Shown here in pieces: positions 1 to 6,322 of a DNA stretch of 20,632 bases. The number at the start of each line of letters is the position of its first letter. Positions within the stretch are counted from its first letter, which is position 1. The notes under the pieces are model-generated. The model was given only the letters and a program-made list of their open reading frames with translations, searched no databases and was not told where the DNA came from. The translations under genes were made by a program, and so were the position numbers. The DNA is from an uncultured Collinsella sp. (GTDB taxonomy: Bacteria > Actinomycetota > Coriobacteriia > Coriobacteriales > Coriobacteriaceae), in the NCBI GenBank assembly GCA_902472315.1, contig CABRNM010000022.1, positions 1 through 20,632 of the forward strand, written 5' to 3'.

Positions 1-47
1 CATCGACAAGCTCCGCCACCAATCCCGCCACTAGCCCCATCCCACCC

Positions 48-117
48 TAAGTTGCGGTGAAATACGGACTGTTTTATGTCTCTGAGTAGCCTTTAGTCCG
101 TATTTCACCGCAACTTA
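48..117. repeat. Long perfect palindrome, left copy
   Basis: A perfect 23-bp inverted repeat (arms 48-70 and 95-117) encloses a 24-base loop (71-94). The inner 21 bases of the arms recur exactly in a second palindrome at 1334-1400. The two palindromes bracket the AbiEi-like gene. No T-run follows on either strand, so this is not a standard intrinsic terminator. It may be a repetitive palindromic element, a protein-binding site or the end of a small mobile cassette. Confidence 0.85.
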
Positions 118-149
118 TTGTTGGGCGGCGGAGTCGGTTGTCTCTGCTA

Positions 150-1148
150 TCAGGAATCCGCAAAAGGCTTTGTAGTTGGGATACCGTAGCCGCGCATCAT
201 AGCGCCAAACTCTTCGACATCATATGTGTCCGATAGCTTGAAATGAATGACGTTATGACCCATGGCACGTAAGTTCGCATCGCGCAATAAGGCGGCTCGA
301 TAGGTTTTTGCCGCAGCATGTTCCAAATCTTTTTGAGTTTCGTCCTCAAACTTACCCAAACCATGAAGCTCTGCCAACATCCATGACCCATCTGGCATCC
401 GCCAACCATAATCTGCCAGATAATAGCCGGCATTTCCTGGTCGAGCAATCTCAACCTGAAGCTCAGGCGCAACGACTCCAGCAAGGATCATTGCCGCTCG
501 CGCCTCGGACTCTCCCCCGTTATCCGACCTCCCGTCCATATGCTCGAACACGCCAAACGCACGGGCGATGCCATGCAAACCGCGACAATTGGCCTGTGCA
601 TACGCACGCAGCTCCTCGCGGTCGACATCATACTCACGAGCCAATCCATCGGCGTAGCCAAGCGCATACCGAAATGCACTCGCGCGGGCAATATCGACCA
701 CCGTCCGATAGGGGTCCGTCAGCGTAAACGGGCCGAGCCGCCATAACTCACCTGGGCGCCATCGACGATACTCAACGAACTCATATGTATCGCGCCTGGT
801 AGATCTCGGCAACAACATCTGAACGGCATTAAGCAGCGAGTAAGCAGAGCCGATACCGTACAGCAATGCCGCCGTTGAACCGCAGAAAATGGCATCCGGT
901 TCGACGGTCGCAATAGCAGATGCAAGCTGAAAAATGCGGGCTTCCACGTCAAGGTGGTTCCAATAAACAGGATCGGCGTACACATGGTTATAGAGTCGAA
1001 TTAAAAGCTCTTCCTGCATAAGCTCACGCGCGCGCCGCTCATCCCAAGGATCAGTCGTTATCAATAGCTGCTCGTCATGATGAATCCCTAGAGCGGAAAA
1101 CAGCATCTTGGCATATGACTTCGGAAAATGTTTAGCTTTATTGGACAT
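150..1148 (-). CDS. AbiEi-like protein with DUF559/Vsr-like C-terminal domain
   Basis: A 332-residue soluble protein that resembles the actinobacterial AbiEi-like group (type IV antitoxin-type N-terminal half). The stretch near residues 48-60 (LLIRLYNHVYADP) matches the end of the winged-helix domain. FCGSTAALLYGI (about 88-99) and DPYRTVVDIAR (about 145-155) match the middle AbiEi region. The C-terminal third looks like a DUF559/Vsr nuclease fold: GESEAR near 212-217, LADYGW near 244-249 and AELHGLGKF near 259-267. The usual acidic residue of the E-x-D-G motif is His here, so nuclease activity is uncertain. The ATG at 1148 was chosen over upstream in-frame starts because GGTGCGGG lies just before it. 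No AbiEii-type toxin is adjacent, so it is an orphan in this window. It lies between two matching palindromes. The family call is fair; function is unproven. Confidence 0.65.
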   Translation of the reverse strand: MSNKAKHFPKSYAKMLFSALGIHHDEQLLITTDPWDERRARELMQEELLIRLYNHVYADPVYWNHLDVEARIFQLASAIATVEPDAIFCGSTAALLYGIGSAYSLLNAVQMLLPRSTRRDTYEFVEYRRWRPGELWRLGPFTLTDPYRTVVDIARASAFRYALGYADGLAREYDVDREELRAYAQANCRGLHGIARAFGVFEHMDGRSDNGGESEARAAMILAGVVAPELQVEIARPGNAGYYLADYGWRMPDGSWMLAELHGLGKFEDETQKDLEHAAAKTYRAALLRDANLRAMGHNVIHFKLSDTYDVEEFGAMMRGYGIPTTKPFADS

Positions 1149-1225
1149 GACCCGCACCATAACAGTCAAGAACGAGTGAACGCCTTTACGCTATCGCAGA
1201 ACGGCATTTAAATACCTTGCCAAAA

Positions 1226-1256
1226 TCTGACCAAAAACTTGACGTCGCAGGTCAGA
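1226..1256. promoter_or_regulatory. Inverted repeat upstream of AbiEi-like gene
   Basis: TCTGACC (1226-1232) and GGTCAGA (1250-1256) form a 7-bp inverted repeat about 80 bases upstream of the AbiEi-like start. The 17-base spacer contains a GACGTC palindrome. The position would suit an operator, and AbiEi-type proteins are known to autoregulate through inverted repeats. I see no convincing -35/-10 pair nearby. The rest of the gene-free stretch 1149-1497 holds only this repeat, the right-hand palindrome and the tRNA terminator. Confidence 0.3.
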
Positions 1257-1333
1257 GTTTTAAAAATTATTTCCACTCTCGGTAGACGGTCGCTACTACC
1301 CTCCCAACGGCATCAAATTCCAACCTTACAAAT

Positions 1334-1400
1334 AGTTGCGGTGAAATACGGACTACATGGGCCATAAAAGCCGAAAAACAGTCCGTATTTCACCGCAACT
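1334..1400. repeat. Long perfect palindrome, right copy
   Basis: A perfect 21-bp inverted repeat (arms 1334-1354 and 1380-1400) surrounds a 25-base loop. The arm sequence is identical to the core of the palindrome at 48-117. The GGGTGGGGC just outside its right arm is the reverse complement of a pattern (CCCCATCCCACCC) just outside the left arm of the other copy. The similarity therefore extends outward in mirrored orientation, as in terminal inverted repeats. The two loops differ. Confidence 0.85.
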
Positions 1401-1449
1401 TGGGTGGGGCGTGGGGCGGCATCGATTCCCGTCACCCCGTACGCTTATG

Positions 1450-1485
1450 AAAACGGCTCTGGCACCAAATAGAGCCAAAGCCGTT
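1450..1485 (-). terminator. Intrinsic terminator of the tRNA transcript
   Basis: On the minus strand, AACGGCT (1485-1479) pairs with AGCCGTT (1458-1452). An inner TGGC/GCCA pairing is interrupted by one mismatch. A short T-run (TTTT) follows. It lies 13 bases after the 3' end of tRNA-Gly, where a tRNA terminator is expected. Confidence 0.75.
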
Positions 1486-1497
1486 AAAACTATCTTA

Positions 1498-1571
1498 TGG
1501 AGCGGGCGACGGGAATCGAACCCGCGTCATCAGCTTGGAAGGCTGGGGTTCTACCATTGAACTACGCCCGC
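1498..1571 (-). tRNA. tRNA-Gly(TCC)
   Basis: A 74-base cloverleaf with encoded CCA. The acceptor stem GCGGGCG/CGCCCGC is perfect and the discriminator is T. The T-loop is TTCGATT. The anticodon loop CTTCCAA carries TCC (1537-1539), which reads GGA glycine codons. The top pair of the anticodon stem (27-43) is a C/A mismatch where related tRNAs usually have T-A. It is the second tRNA of a two-tRNA transcript, 6 bases after tRNA-Pro. Confidence 0.97.
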
Positions 1572-1577
1572 AAGATA

Positions 1578-1654
1578 TGGTCGGGACGACAGGATTTGAA
1601 CCTGCGACATCCTGCTCCCAAAGCAGGCGCGCTACCAAACTGCGCCACGTCCCG
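1578..1654 (-). tRNA. tRNA-Pro(TGG)
   Basis: A 77-base cloverleaf with encoded CCA. The acceptor arms are CGGGACG/CGTCCCG. The anticodon stem is CCTGC/GCAGG with loop TTTGGGA, giving anticodon TGG (1618-1620), which reads CCA proline codons. The T-loop is TTCAAAT. It is the first tRNA of the pair, about 50 bases downstream of a consensus promoter. Confidence 0.97.
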
Positions 1655-1705
1655 AAGGTGTTGAGCAGCTAAGGTCTAAACCTTGCGTGTCCCAAAGCGA
1701 AGGAA

Positions 1706-1734
1706 ATTATAGGGGAGACTCCCCGCCTATGCAA
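1706..1734 (-). promoter_or_regulatory. Sigma-70-type promoter for tRNA-Pro/tRNA-Gly
   Basis: On the minus strand, TTGCAT (1734-1729) and a perfect TATAAT (1711-1706) are separated by exactly 17 bases. The spacer contains the palindrome GGGGAGTCTCCCC, which could also form a small hairpin at the end of the brnQ transcript. The brnQ stop codon ends only 11 bases upstream of the -35 box. The tRNA-Pro 5' end is about 50 bases downstream. Confidence 0.85.
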
Positions 1735-1745
1735 GCGACGATACC

Positions 1746-3104
1746 CTAGTTCCTCGAATGTGCGACAAACTGGCTATGGGCCAGGCCTATCACAAAGGCC
1801 ACCACGGCGACCGGCGCCCACGCGGCTCCAATGTCCGCCAACGGCAGCGCATCGAACGGCAGCCACACGCCCGCAAAGAACGCGTCGCGGACCGAGGTGA
1901 TCACACTCTGCACCGCGACCACGCCGCCGACCCAAACCCACACCTGCGGATGGGCGTCGCAAAAACCGTGCACCAGGCCCATCAGCACCAGCACAATGGC
2001 GACGGGGTACAAGGCGTTGAGCATGGGCACCGAGAACATGAGGATCATGTCGAGGCCCACGTTGGAGAGCACGCACGAAAACGCCGCGAACACAAAGGCG
2101 AGAACCGCAAAGGGACGGCGCATGGCCTCCTCGGAGGCCTCCGCTCCCCCTTCGACCACATACGTCTCACAGAAGTAACGCGAGCAGCAGCTGATGAGGC
2201 CGATGCACACGTTCATGCAGGCGAGGAAAAAGATCGCAAAGACCACGACCGTGCCGACAAGGCCAAAGTGCATGGAGGCAGAGCGGGCAAGGATGGCGGC
2301 GCCATTGGTAGCGTCGGGCATCACGGTGCCGAGCTGCATACCGGCAAGGCCCAAGCCGCAGTAGATGATGGCCATGAGCACGCCGGCAATCACACCGGAA
2401 CGCGAAATCTCGAAGGCCACGCGCTTGTCATCGGTCACGCCCAGCTCATAGATGGTCTCGGCGATGATGATGCCGAAGGCGAGCGACGCGAGCAGGTCCA
2501 TGGTCTGATAGCCAGTCAGAAAGCCCTGCACGGCGGCGCCTGCATCGTAGGGAGCCTGAGGCGCGGCAGCCGGTCCCAGCGGCGAGATCACGGCAGCACC
2601 CACAACCAGCACGATGAGCGCGATAAGCGCGGGGCCCGTAATGCGACCGAGCACGCGCGTGATGACGCCCGGACGCAGCGTAAGCGCAAACGCGACGACG
2701 AAGAACCCGATGGCAAACACCAGACGTGCCGTGCCGAGCGAAACACCCTCGGGCAGCAGCGGCACCAGCATCTCAAAGGCCGTGGAGCTCGTGCGCGGAA
2801 TAGCCAGGCAAGGGCCGATGGCGAGATACACAGCCGCGACAAAGAACTCACCAAACTTGGGGTGCACGCGCCCGGCCAGCTCGCGCGCCGTTCCGGCGAG
2901 CGCGACGGCGATAAAGCCCATGACGGGCAAGCCGATGGCTGCAATCAGAAAGCCGAACATGGCGACCGGCGTGGCAGAACCTGCCTGCAGCGCCAGCAGC
3001 GGCGGAATAATGAGGTTGCCGGCGCCAAAGAGCATCGAGAACAGGGCGATGCCGACGGTGACGACATGGTCGGAGCGCAGACCGCGCGGGGCGGATGAGG
3101 CCAT
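1746..3104 (-). CDS. brnQ: BrnQ branched-chain amino acid transporter (LIVCS family)
   Basis: A 452-residue polytopic inner-membrane carrier expected to import leucine, isoleucine and valine by cation symport. The N-terminal segment MLFGAGNLIIPPLLALQAG is the hallmark of BrnQ carriers. The rest is a run of about twelve hydrophobic helices at the family's usual length (around 430-450). The ATG at 3104 is preferred because AAAGGTG sits 6-7 bases upstream; a GTG two codons earlier would be too close to that site. The ATG is only 20 bases below the terminator of the cysteine desulfurase gene, leaving little room for a separate promoter. No intact functional link to the selenium genes is evident. 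Confidence 0.92.
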   Translation of the reverse strand: MASSAPRGLRSDHVVTVGIALFSMLFGAGNLIIPPLLALQAGSATPVAMFGFLIAAIGLPVMGFIAVALAGTARELAGRVHPKFGEFFVAAVYLAIGPCLAIPRTSSTAFEMLVPLLPEGVSLGTARLVFAIGFFVVAFALTLRPGVITRVLGRITGPALIALIVLVVGAAVISPLGPAAAPQAPYDAGAAVQGFLTGYQTMDLLASLAFGIIIAETIYELGVTDDKRVAFEISRSGVIAGVLMAIIYCGLGLAGMQLGTVMPDATNGAAILARSASMHFGLVGTVVVFAIFFLACMNVCIGLISCCSRYFCETYVVEGGAEASEEAMRRPFAVLAFVFAAFSCVLSNVGLDMILMFSVPMLNALYPVAIVLVLMGLVHGFCDAHPQVWVWVGGVVAVQSVITSVRDAFFAGVWLPFDALPLADIGAAWAPVAVVAFVIGLAHSQFVAHSRN

Positions 3105-3123
3105 AGGCACACCTTTCGGGTCG

Positions 3124-3157
3124 AAACAAAAACGGGACGGGCAAAAGGCCCGTCCCG
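3124..3157 (-). terminator. Strong intrinsic terminator after the selenium/desulfurase run
   Basis: A perfect 10-bp GC stem (CGGGACGGGC, pairing 3148-3157 with 3133-3142) has a 5-base loop. On the minus strand it is followed by TTTTTGTTT. It lies 23 bases after the cysteine desulfurase stop codon and ends 20 bases before the brnQ ATG. A TATACT at 3160-3165 just upstream of the stem could be a -10 box for brnQ, but no good -35 accompanies it. Confidence 0.93.
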
Positions 3158-3180
3158 CAAGTATAAACGGTCTAGCAGCT

Positions 3181-4320
3181 TTAACAGGCTAAATCGCACA
3201 GAGCATCGATAGCCGTGTCGACTTCCTCGTCCGTGTTGAAATACCCAAACGAGAAGCGAACAACACCCTGGCGCTCGGTCCCGAGTGCGTGGTGCATGAG
3301 CGGAGCGCAGTGGGCGCCGGGGCGTGTCGCAATCCCCCACCCCTGCATGAGCGCGTCCGAGATCTCGGCAGAGTCGATATCGCCCACGTTGAGCGAGACG
3401 ATCGCCGAGCGCATGGGCTGGTCAAACGCGCCGTAGAGCGCAATGCCGGGGATTTCGCGCACACCGGCAAGGAAGCGATCAGCGAGCGCACGCTCGTGGG
3501 CAGCAATCGCCTCGACCCCACCCTGAGCCTCGATAAAGTCGAGACCGGCAGAAAGTCCAGCGATGCCGTGACCGTTGAGCGTGCCCGCCTCAAGGCGCGT
3601 GGGCCACTCAAGCGGCTGCAGCGCATCGAAGCTGTGCACGCCCGTGCCGCCCATGGCCCACGGAACCACGTCAATGCCCTCCGCCACGGCCAGGCCGCCG
3701 GTGCCTTGGGGTCCCATGAGCCCCTTGTGGCCGGTAAAACACACCACGTCGAGCCCCATGGTATCCATGTCAATCTTCGCCGTACCGGCAGACTGAGAGG
3801 CGTCGACGATCACCAGCGCGCCGGCCGCATGGGCGATGGCCGCCACGCGCGCAATGTCGACCGCGTTGCCGGTCACATTGGAGGCATGCGTCACCACCAC
3901 GGCACGTGTACCGGGCGTGACCAACTGCTCGAGCTCGTCATAGTCGAGCACGCCGTTCGCGTCGCAGTCCGCATGCTCAACGGTCACGCCCCGCTCTGCC
4001 GCCAGGCGGTTGAGCGGACGCAGCACGGAGTTGTGCTCGAGCACCGTCGTGACCACGCGGTCGCCAGGACGCACCACGCCGTTAATCGCCGTGTTGAGCG
4101 CCGCCGTGGAATTGGGCGTAAAGCACACATGGTCCGCCCTCGGGCAACCCAAAAGGCGCGCGAGCTTGGCACGGCAAGCGTGAATCGTACGAGCGGCATC
4201 GAGGGCACCCGACGTGGCGCCGCGCCCGGCATTGCCGAGCGAGCACATCGCCTGCGTCACGGCATCGATGACCGTCTGCGGCTTATGCATGGTCGTCGCC
4301 GCGTTATCCAGGTAGATCAT
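3181..4320 (-). CDS. Cysteine desulfurase family protein (class V aminotransferase fold)
   Basis: A 379-residue PLP enzyme expected to remove sulfur (or selenium) from cysteine/selenocysteine as a protein-bound persulfide or perselenide. It matches the IYLDNAATT...KP subgroup of SufS/CsdA-like desulfurases. The PLP lysine is K199 in FTGHKGLMGPQG. Other active-site marks are H96 (LEHNS), D173 (IVDASQ) and the likely catalytic cysteine C338 in RPGAHCAPL. The protein ends in an unusual CDLAC tail. The start at 4320 is chosen because ATG overlaps the TGA of the DUF3343 gene (ATGA), indicating translational coupling; an in-frame start five codons upstream is less likely. It is the last gene of the DCCP1-to-desulfurase run, so its likely partners are YedF and the DUF3343 carrier. 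IscS-like housekeeping duty is less likely as no iscU or sufU is present. Confidence 0.92.
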   Translation of the reverse strand: MIYLDNAATTMHKPQTVIDAVTQAMCSLGNAGRGATSGALDAARTIHACRAKLARLLGCPRADHVCFTPNSTAALNTAINGVVRPGDRVVTTVLEHNSVLRPLNRLAAERGVTVEHADCDANGVLDYDELEQLVTPGTRAVVVTHASNVTGNAVDIARVAAIAHAAGALVIVDASQSAGTAKIDMDTMGLDVVCFTGHKGLMGPQGTGGLAVAEGIDVVPWAMGGTGVHSFDALQPLEWPTRLEAGTLNGHGIAGLSAGLDFIEAQGGVEAIAAHERALADRFLAGVREIPGIALYGAFDQPMRSAIVSLNVGDIDSAEISDALMQGWGIATRPGAHCAPLMHHALGTERQGVVRFSFGYFNTDEEVDTAIDALCDLAC

Positions 4321-4568
4321 CGCGCGACCTCCCACATATCGATCACGGTATAGCCCTCGGTGGGAACGCCCGCCGCGGCGAGTTCGCCGCGCAGCAGTTC
4401 CTCATCGGCAGGCAACGCCTTCCACGCCAGACCGCAGCCGGCAGCGACCTCCCCGGGCACGGGAATCGTTCGCCCGGGAAGGCCGCGCTCGATGCACAGG
4501 GACTCGCAACCCATGGCGGCCGCCGTGGTGGGAAACGTGATGACAAGCGCCGGGCGCTTCTCCCTCAT
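4317..4568 (-). CDS. DUF3343 putative Se/S carrier protein
   Basis: A small soluble protein of 83 residues. The pattern MGCESLCIERGLPGRTIPVP (residues 19-38) followed by VAAGCGLAW (41-49) matches DUF3343 proteins, described in Pfam as putative Se/S carrier-like. The three cysteines C21, C25 and C45 are candidates for carrying a persulfide or perselenide. The ATG at 4568 has GGAG about 6 bases upstream; a TTG five codons earlier has no such site. It starts 19 bases after yedF and its stop overlaps the desulfurase start by four bases. The neighbours suggest it passes S or Se between the desulfurase and SelD or YedF; this is inference. Confidence 0.88.
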   Translation of the reverse strand: MREKRPALVITFPTTAAAMGCESLCIERGLPGRTIPVPGEVAAGCGLAWKALPADEELLRGELAAAGVPTEGYTVIDMWEVAR

Positions 4569-4587
4569 GGCAACTCCAACCAATACG

Positions 4588-5214
4588 CTACGGGCGCACG
4601 ACGCGCACAGCCTGCTCCATCTTCTCCACGATCACGTACATGTTGGTGACCTCGCCCACTGCAAGCTGGTCCTTAATGCCATAGTGGTCGAGGCAGGTAC
4701 CGCAGGTAAGGATCTCGACGCCCTGCTCCGCCAGGCCCTTCAGGTCATCGAGCACCGGCGAGCCCTCAACGGTGAGCTTGGCGCCGCCGTTGTAGAACAA
4801 CATGGTCGCGGGCAGCTCCTCCTGCTGCGTCACGGCAAAGATGAAGGCCTTCATGAGCTTGTGGCCCAGCTCGTCGTCGCCGCGGCCCATGCAGTCGGTG
4901 TAGACGGAAATGACGAGCTTGCCCTTGCCGGCGCTGGCATCACAGAAGGCAGCGCCATCCTGCTCGGGATCGGCCACGGCAACGGCGCCAGAGGTCGCCA
5001 CGGTCACGTGCCACTCGGCGTCCGAGATCTTCTCGACCGAGGCCGTGCAGCCCTTCTCCTGCGCCATCTTGGAGATGTTCTTGACGGCGGTCTCGTTATC
5101 GACCGAGGTCACGACGGTGCCCTCGCCATCGAGCTGCTTCAGGGCTTTGAGCGTCTTGACGACGGGCAGCGGGCAGGCATCGCCCATGGCATTGACTTCA
5201 ATCTTGGTAGACAT
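4588..5214 (-). CDS. yedF: YedF, sulfurtransferase-like selenium metabolism protein
   Basis: A 208-residue two-domain soluble protein, the usual size for the selenium-linked YedF family. Residues 1-75 form a TusA-like domain with the DACPLP motif (C14 in CPxP). Residues about 98-208 form a DsrE-like domain with a second conserved site CGTCLDHYG (C171, C174). The open frame continues upstream into selD, but the ATG at 5214 has AGGAA at the right distance and begins the TusA fold exactly. It lies 58 bases after selD, and DUF3343 starts 19 bases later. Family knowledge links YedF to selenium use by genome co-occurrence with selD; the exact reaction is unknown. A carrier role for selenium toward SelD is plausible. 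Confidence 0.93.
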   Translation of the reverse strand: MSTKIEVNAMGDACPLPVVKTLKALKQLDGEGTVVTSVDNETAVKNISKMAQEKGCTASVEKISDAEWHVTVATSGAVAVADPEQDGAAFCDASAGKGKLVISVYTDCMGRGDDELGHKLMKAFIFAVTQQEELPATMLFYNGGAKLTVEGSPVLDDLKGLAEQGVEILTCGTCLDHYGIKDQLAVGEVTNMYVIVEKMEQAVRVVRP

Positions 5215-5272
5215 AGCAAATTCCTTTCGAATAAATCGTTTTAGAACGGTACATAGCTCAATAAACGTGTCG

Positions 5273-6322
5273 TTAACGGACAACGCGGACGGCAGTACCG
5301 CCCGGCTCCGCCTTGCACACGCGCCCGACAACGGCCGCGATGCGTCCCTCGGCATCCAGGCGGCGCGCAAGCCCATCCACATCGGAAGCAGGCGCCGCGA
5401 TGAGTAGGCCGCCTGAGGTCTGAGGATCGTACAGCGCATCCAACATGCCCAGCTCCAGGTCATCGTCGGCAGCCACACGCGGGCCAAAGAAGTCCTGGTT
5501 GCGGTAGGAGCCCGCGGGGATAATGCCCAAACGCGCCATGTCAAGCACTTGATCAAAGAGCGGCACCGCCCCCGACGCAAGCTCAATCTGCACGCCCGAG
5601 CCCTCGGCCATCTCGCATGCGTGCCCGATCAGGCCAAAGCCCGTAATGTCGGTGCATCCGTGAAGCTCGAGTCCCTCGGCCAGACGAATCGGGGCCTCGT
5701 TGAGGGTGCGCATCGAGTCAAACATGGCTGCGGCCTCGTCCTGCTCGATGAGCTCGCCCTTGATGGCCGTGGTGATAATGCCCGAGCCGATCGCCTTGGT
5801 CAGCAGCAACGCATCGCCCACACGCGCGCCGCTGTTGGCGAGCATACGGTCGAGCGCGACAAAACCGCTCACGGACAGGCCGTACTTGGGCTCGTCGTCG
5901 TTGATGGTGTGGCCGCCCACGATGGAGCAACCCGCCTCGACGCACTTGTCGGCTCCGCCCGCCAGAATCTGACCGGCAACCTCAACGCCCAGACAGCTCG
6001 GGATGCACAGCAAGTTCATGGCATGGCTCGGCCGCCCGCCCATGGCGTAGATGTCCGACAGCGAATTTGCCGCGGCAATCTGGCCAAACAGGAACGGGTC
6101 GTCCACCATGGGTGGGAAGAAGTCGACGGACTGCACGAGGCCCAGGTTCTCCCCCACCTTGAAGACGCTCGCATCGTCAGCGGTATCGAACCCGATGAGC
6201 AGGCGCTCGTTGGGAACATTGGGTAGCTCACCCAGGACCTGGGCGAGGGCTCCGGGAGCCAGCTTAGCGGCTCAACCGCTCGCGGCAGTCATAGACGTGA
6301 GCTTAATCTGATCCTCAGCCAT
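5273..6322 (-). CDS. selD: Selenide, water dikinase SelD, a selenoprotein with in-frame TGA (Sec17)
   Basis: SelD makes selenophosphate from selenide and ATP, the selenium donor for selenocysteine and other selenium uses. The reading frame starts at ATG 6322 with GGAAGGGGG upstream and continues through a TGA at 6274-6272 to TAA at 5273-5275, giving 349 residues including selenocysteine. The N-terminus reads TAASG-U-AAKLAPG, so U17 and K20 fall on the catalytic Sec/Cys and Lys of the family. Further signatures are DTADDASVF, QSVDFFPPMVDDPFLFGQIA and SDIYAMGGRP. A caller that treats TGA as stop would begin at about 6157 and lose 55 residues including the active site. The start lies inside the end of the glycosyltransferase gene (ATGGCTGA, 8-base overlap), implying coupled translation. 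No selA, selB or tRNA-Sec is in the window, so these must lie elsewhere. Confidence 0.95.
6227..6247 (-). promoter_or_regulatory. Candidate bacterial SECIS hairpin in selD mRNA
   Basis: On the minus strand, CTCGCCCAG pairs with CTGGGTGAG (nine pairs, one G-T wobble) around loop GTC. The apical CAGGUC is the same as in the E. coli fdhF SECIS, where the loop GU is needed for SelB binding. The loop begins about 33 bases after the TGA, within the range I recall for bacterial SECIS elements but farther than in fdhF. A second small hairpin (6248-6260) lies between it and the TGA. Confidence 0.7.

Noticed and set aside
1..47. Gene end at the left edge: plus frame stopping at TAG 32-34, or a minus frame starting at ATG 40
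   Set aside because: Only about 10-13 codons are visible in either frame, and neither can be recognised or preferred.
48..1400. CRISPR array formed by the repeated palindromes
   Set aside because: Only two copies over 1 kb apart with a gene between them, no regular spacers and no cas genes.
1758..3098. A long plus-strand open frame opposite brnQ
   Set aside because: Its product is His/Arg/Gly-rich low-complexity sequence with no recognisable fold, typical of the antisense of a GC-rich gene. The minus frame is clearly BrnQ.
5215..5586. N-terminal extension of yedF into selD
   Set aside because: The extension is out-of-frame selD sequence. The ATG at 5214 has a ribosome site and begins the TusA fold.
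5273..6157. selD starting at an internal ATG at 6157
   Set aside because: It would remove the catalytic Sec/Lys segment and the glycine-rich N-terminus. The conserved frame continues upstream through the TGA to an ATG with a good ribosome site.
6248..6260. GGCTC-CCG-GAGCC hairpin as the SECIS element
   Set aside because: Its loop lacks the GU needed for SelB binding. The next hairpin has the fdhF-like loop.
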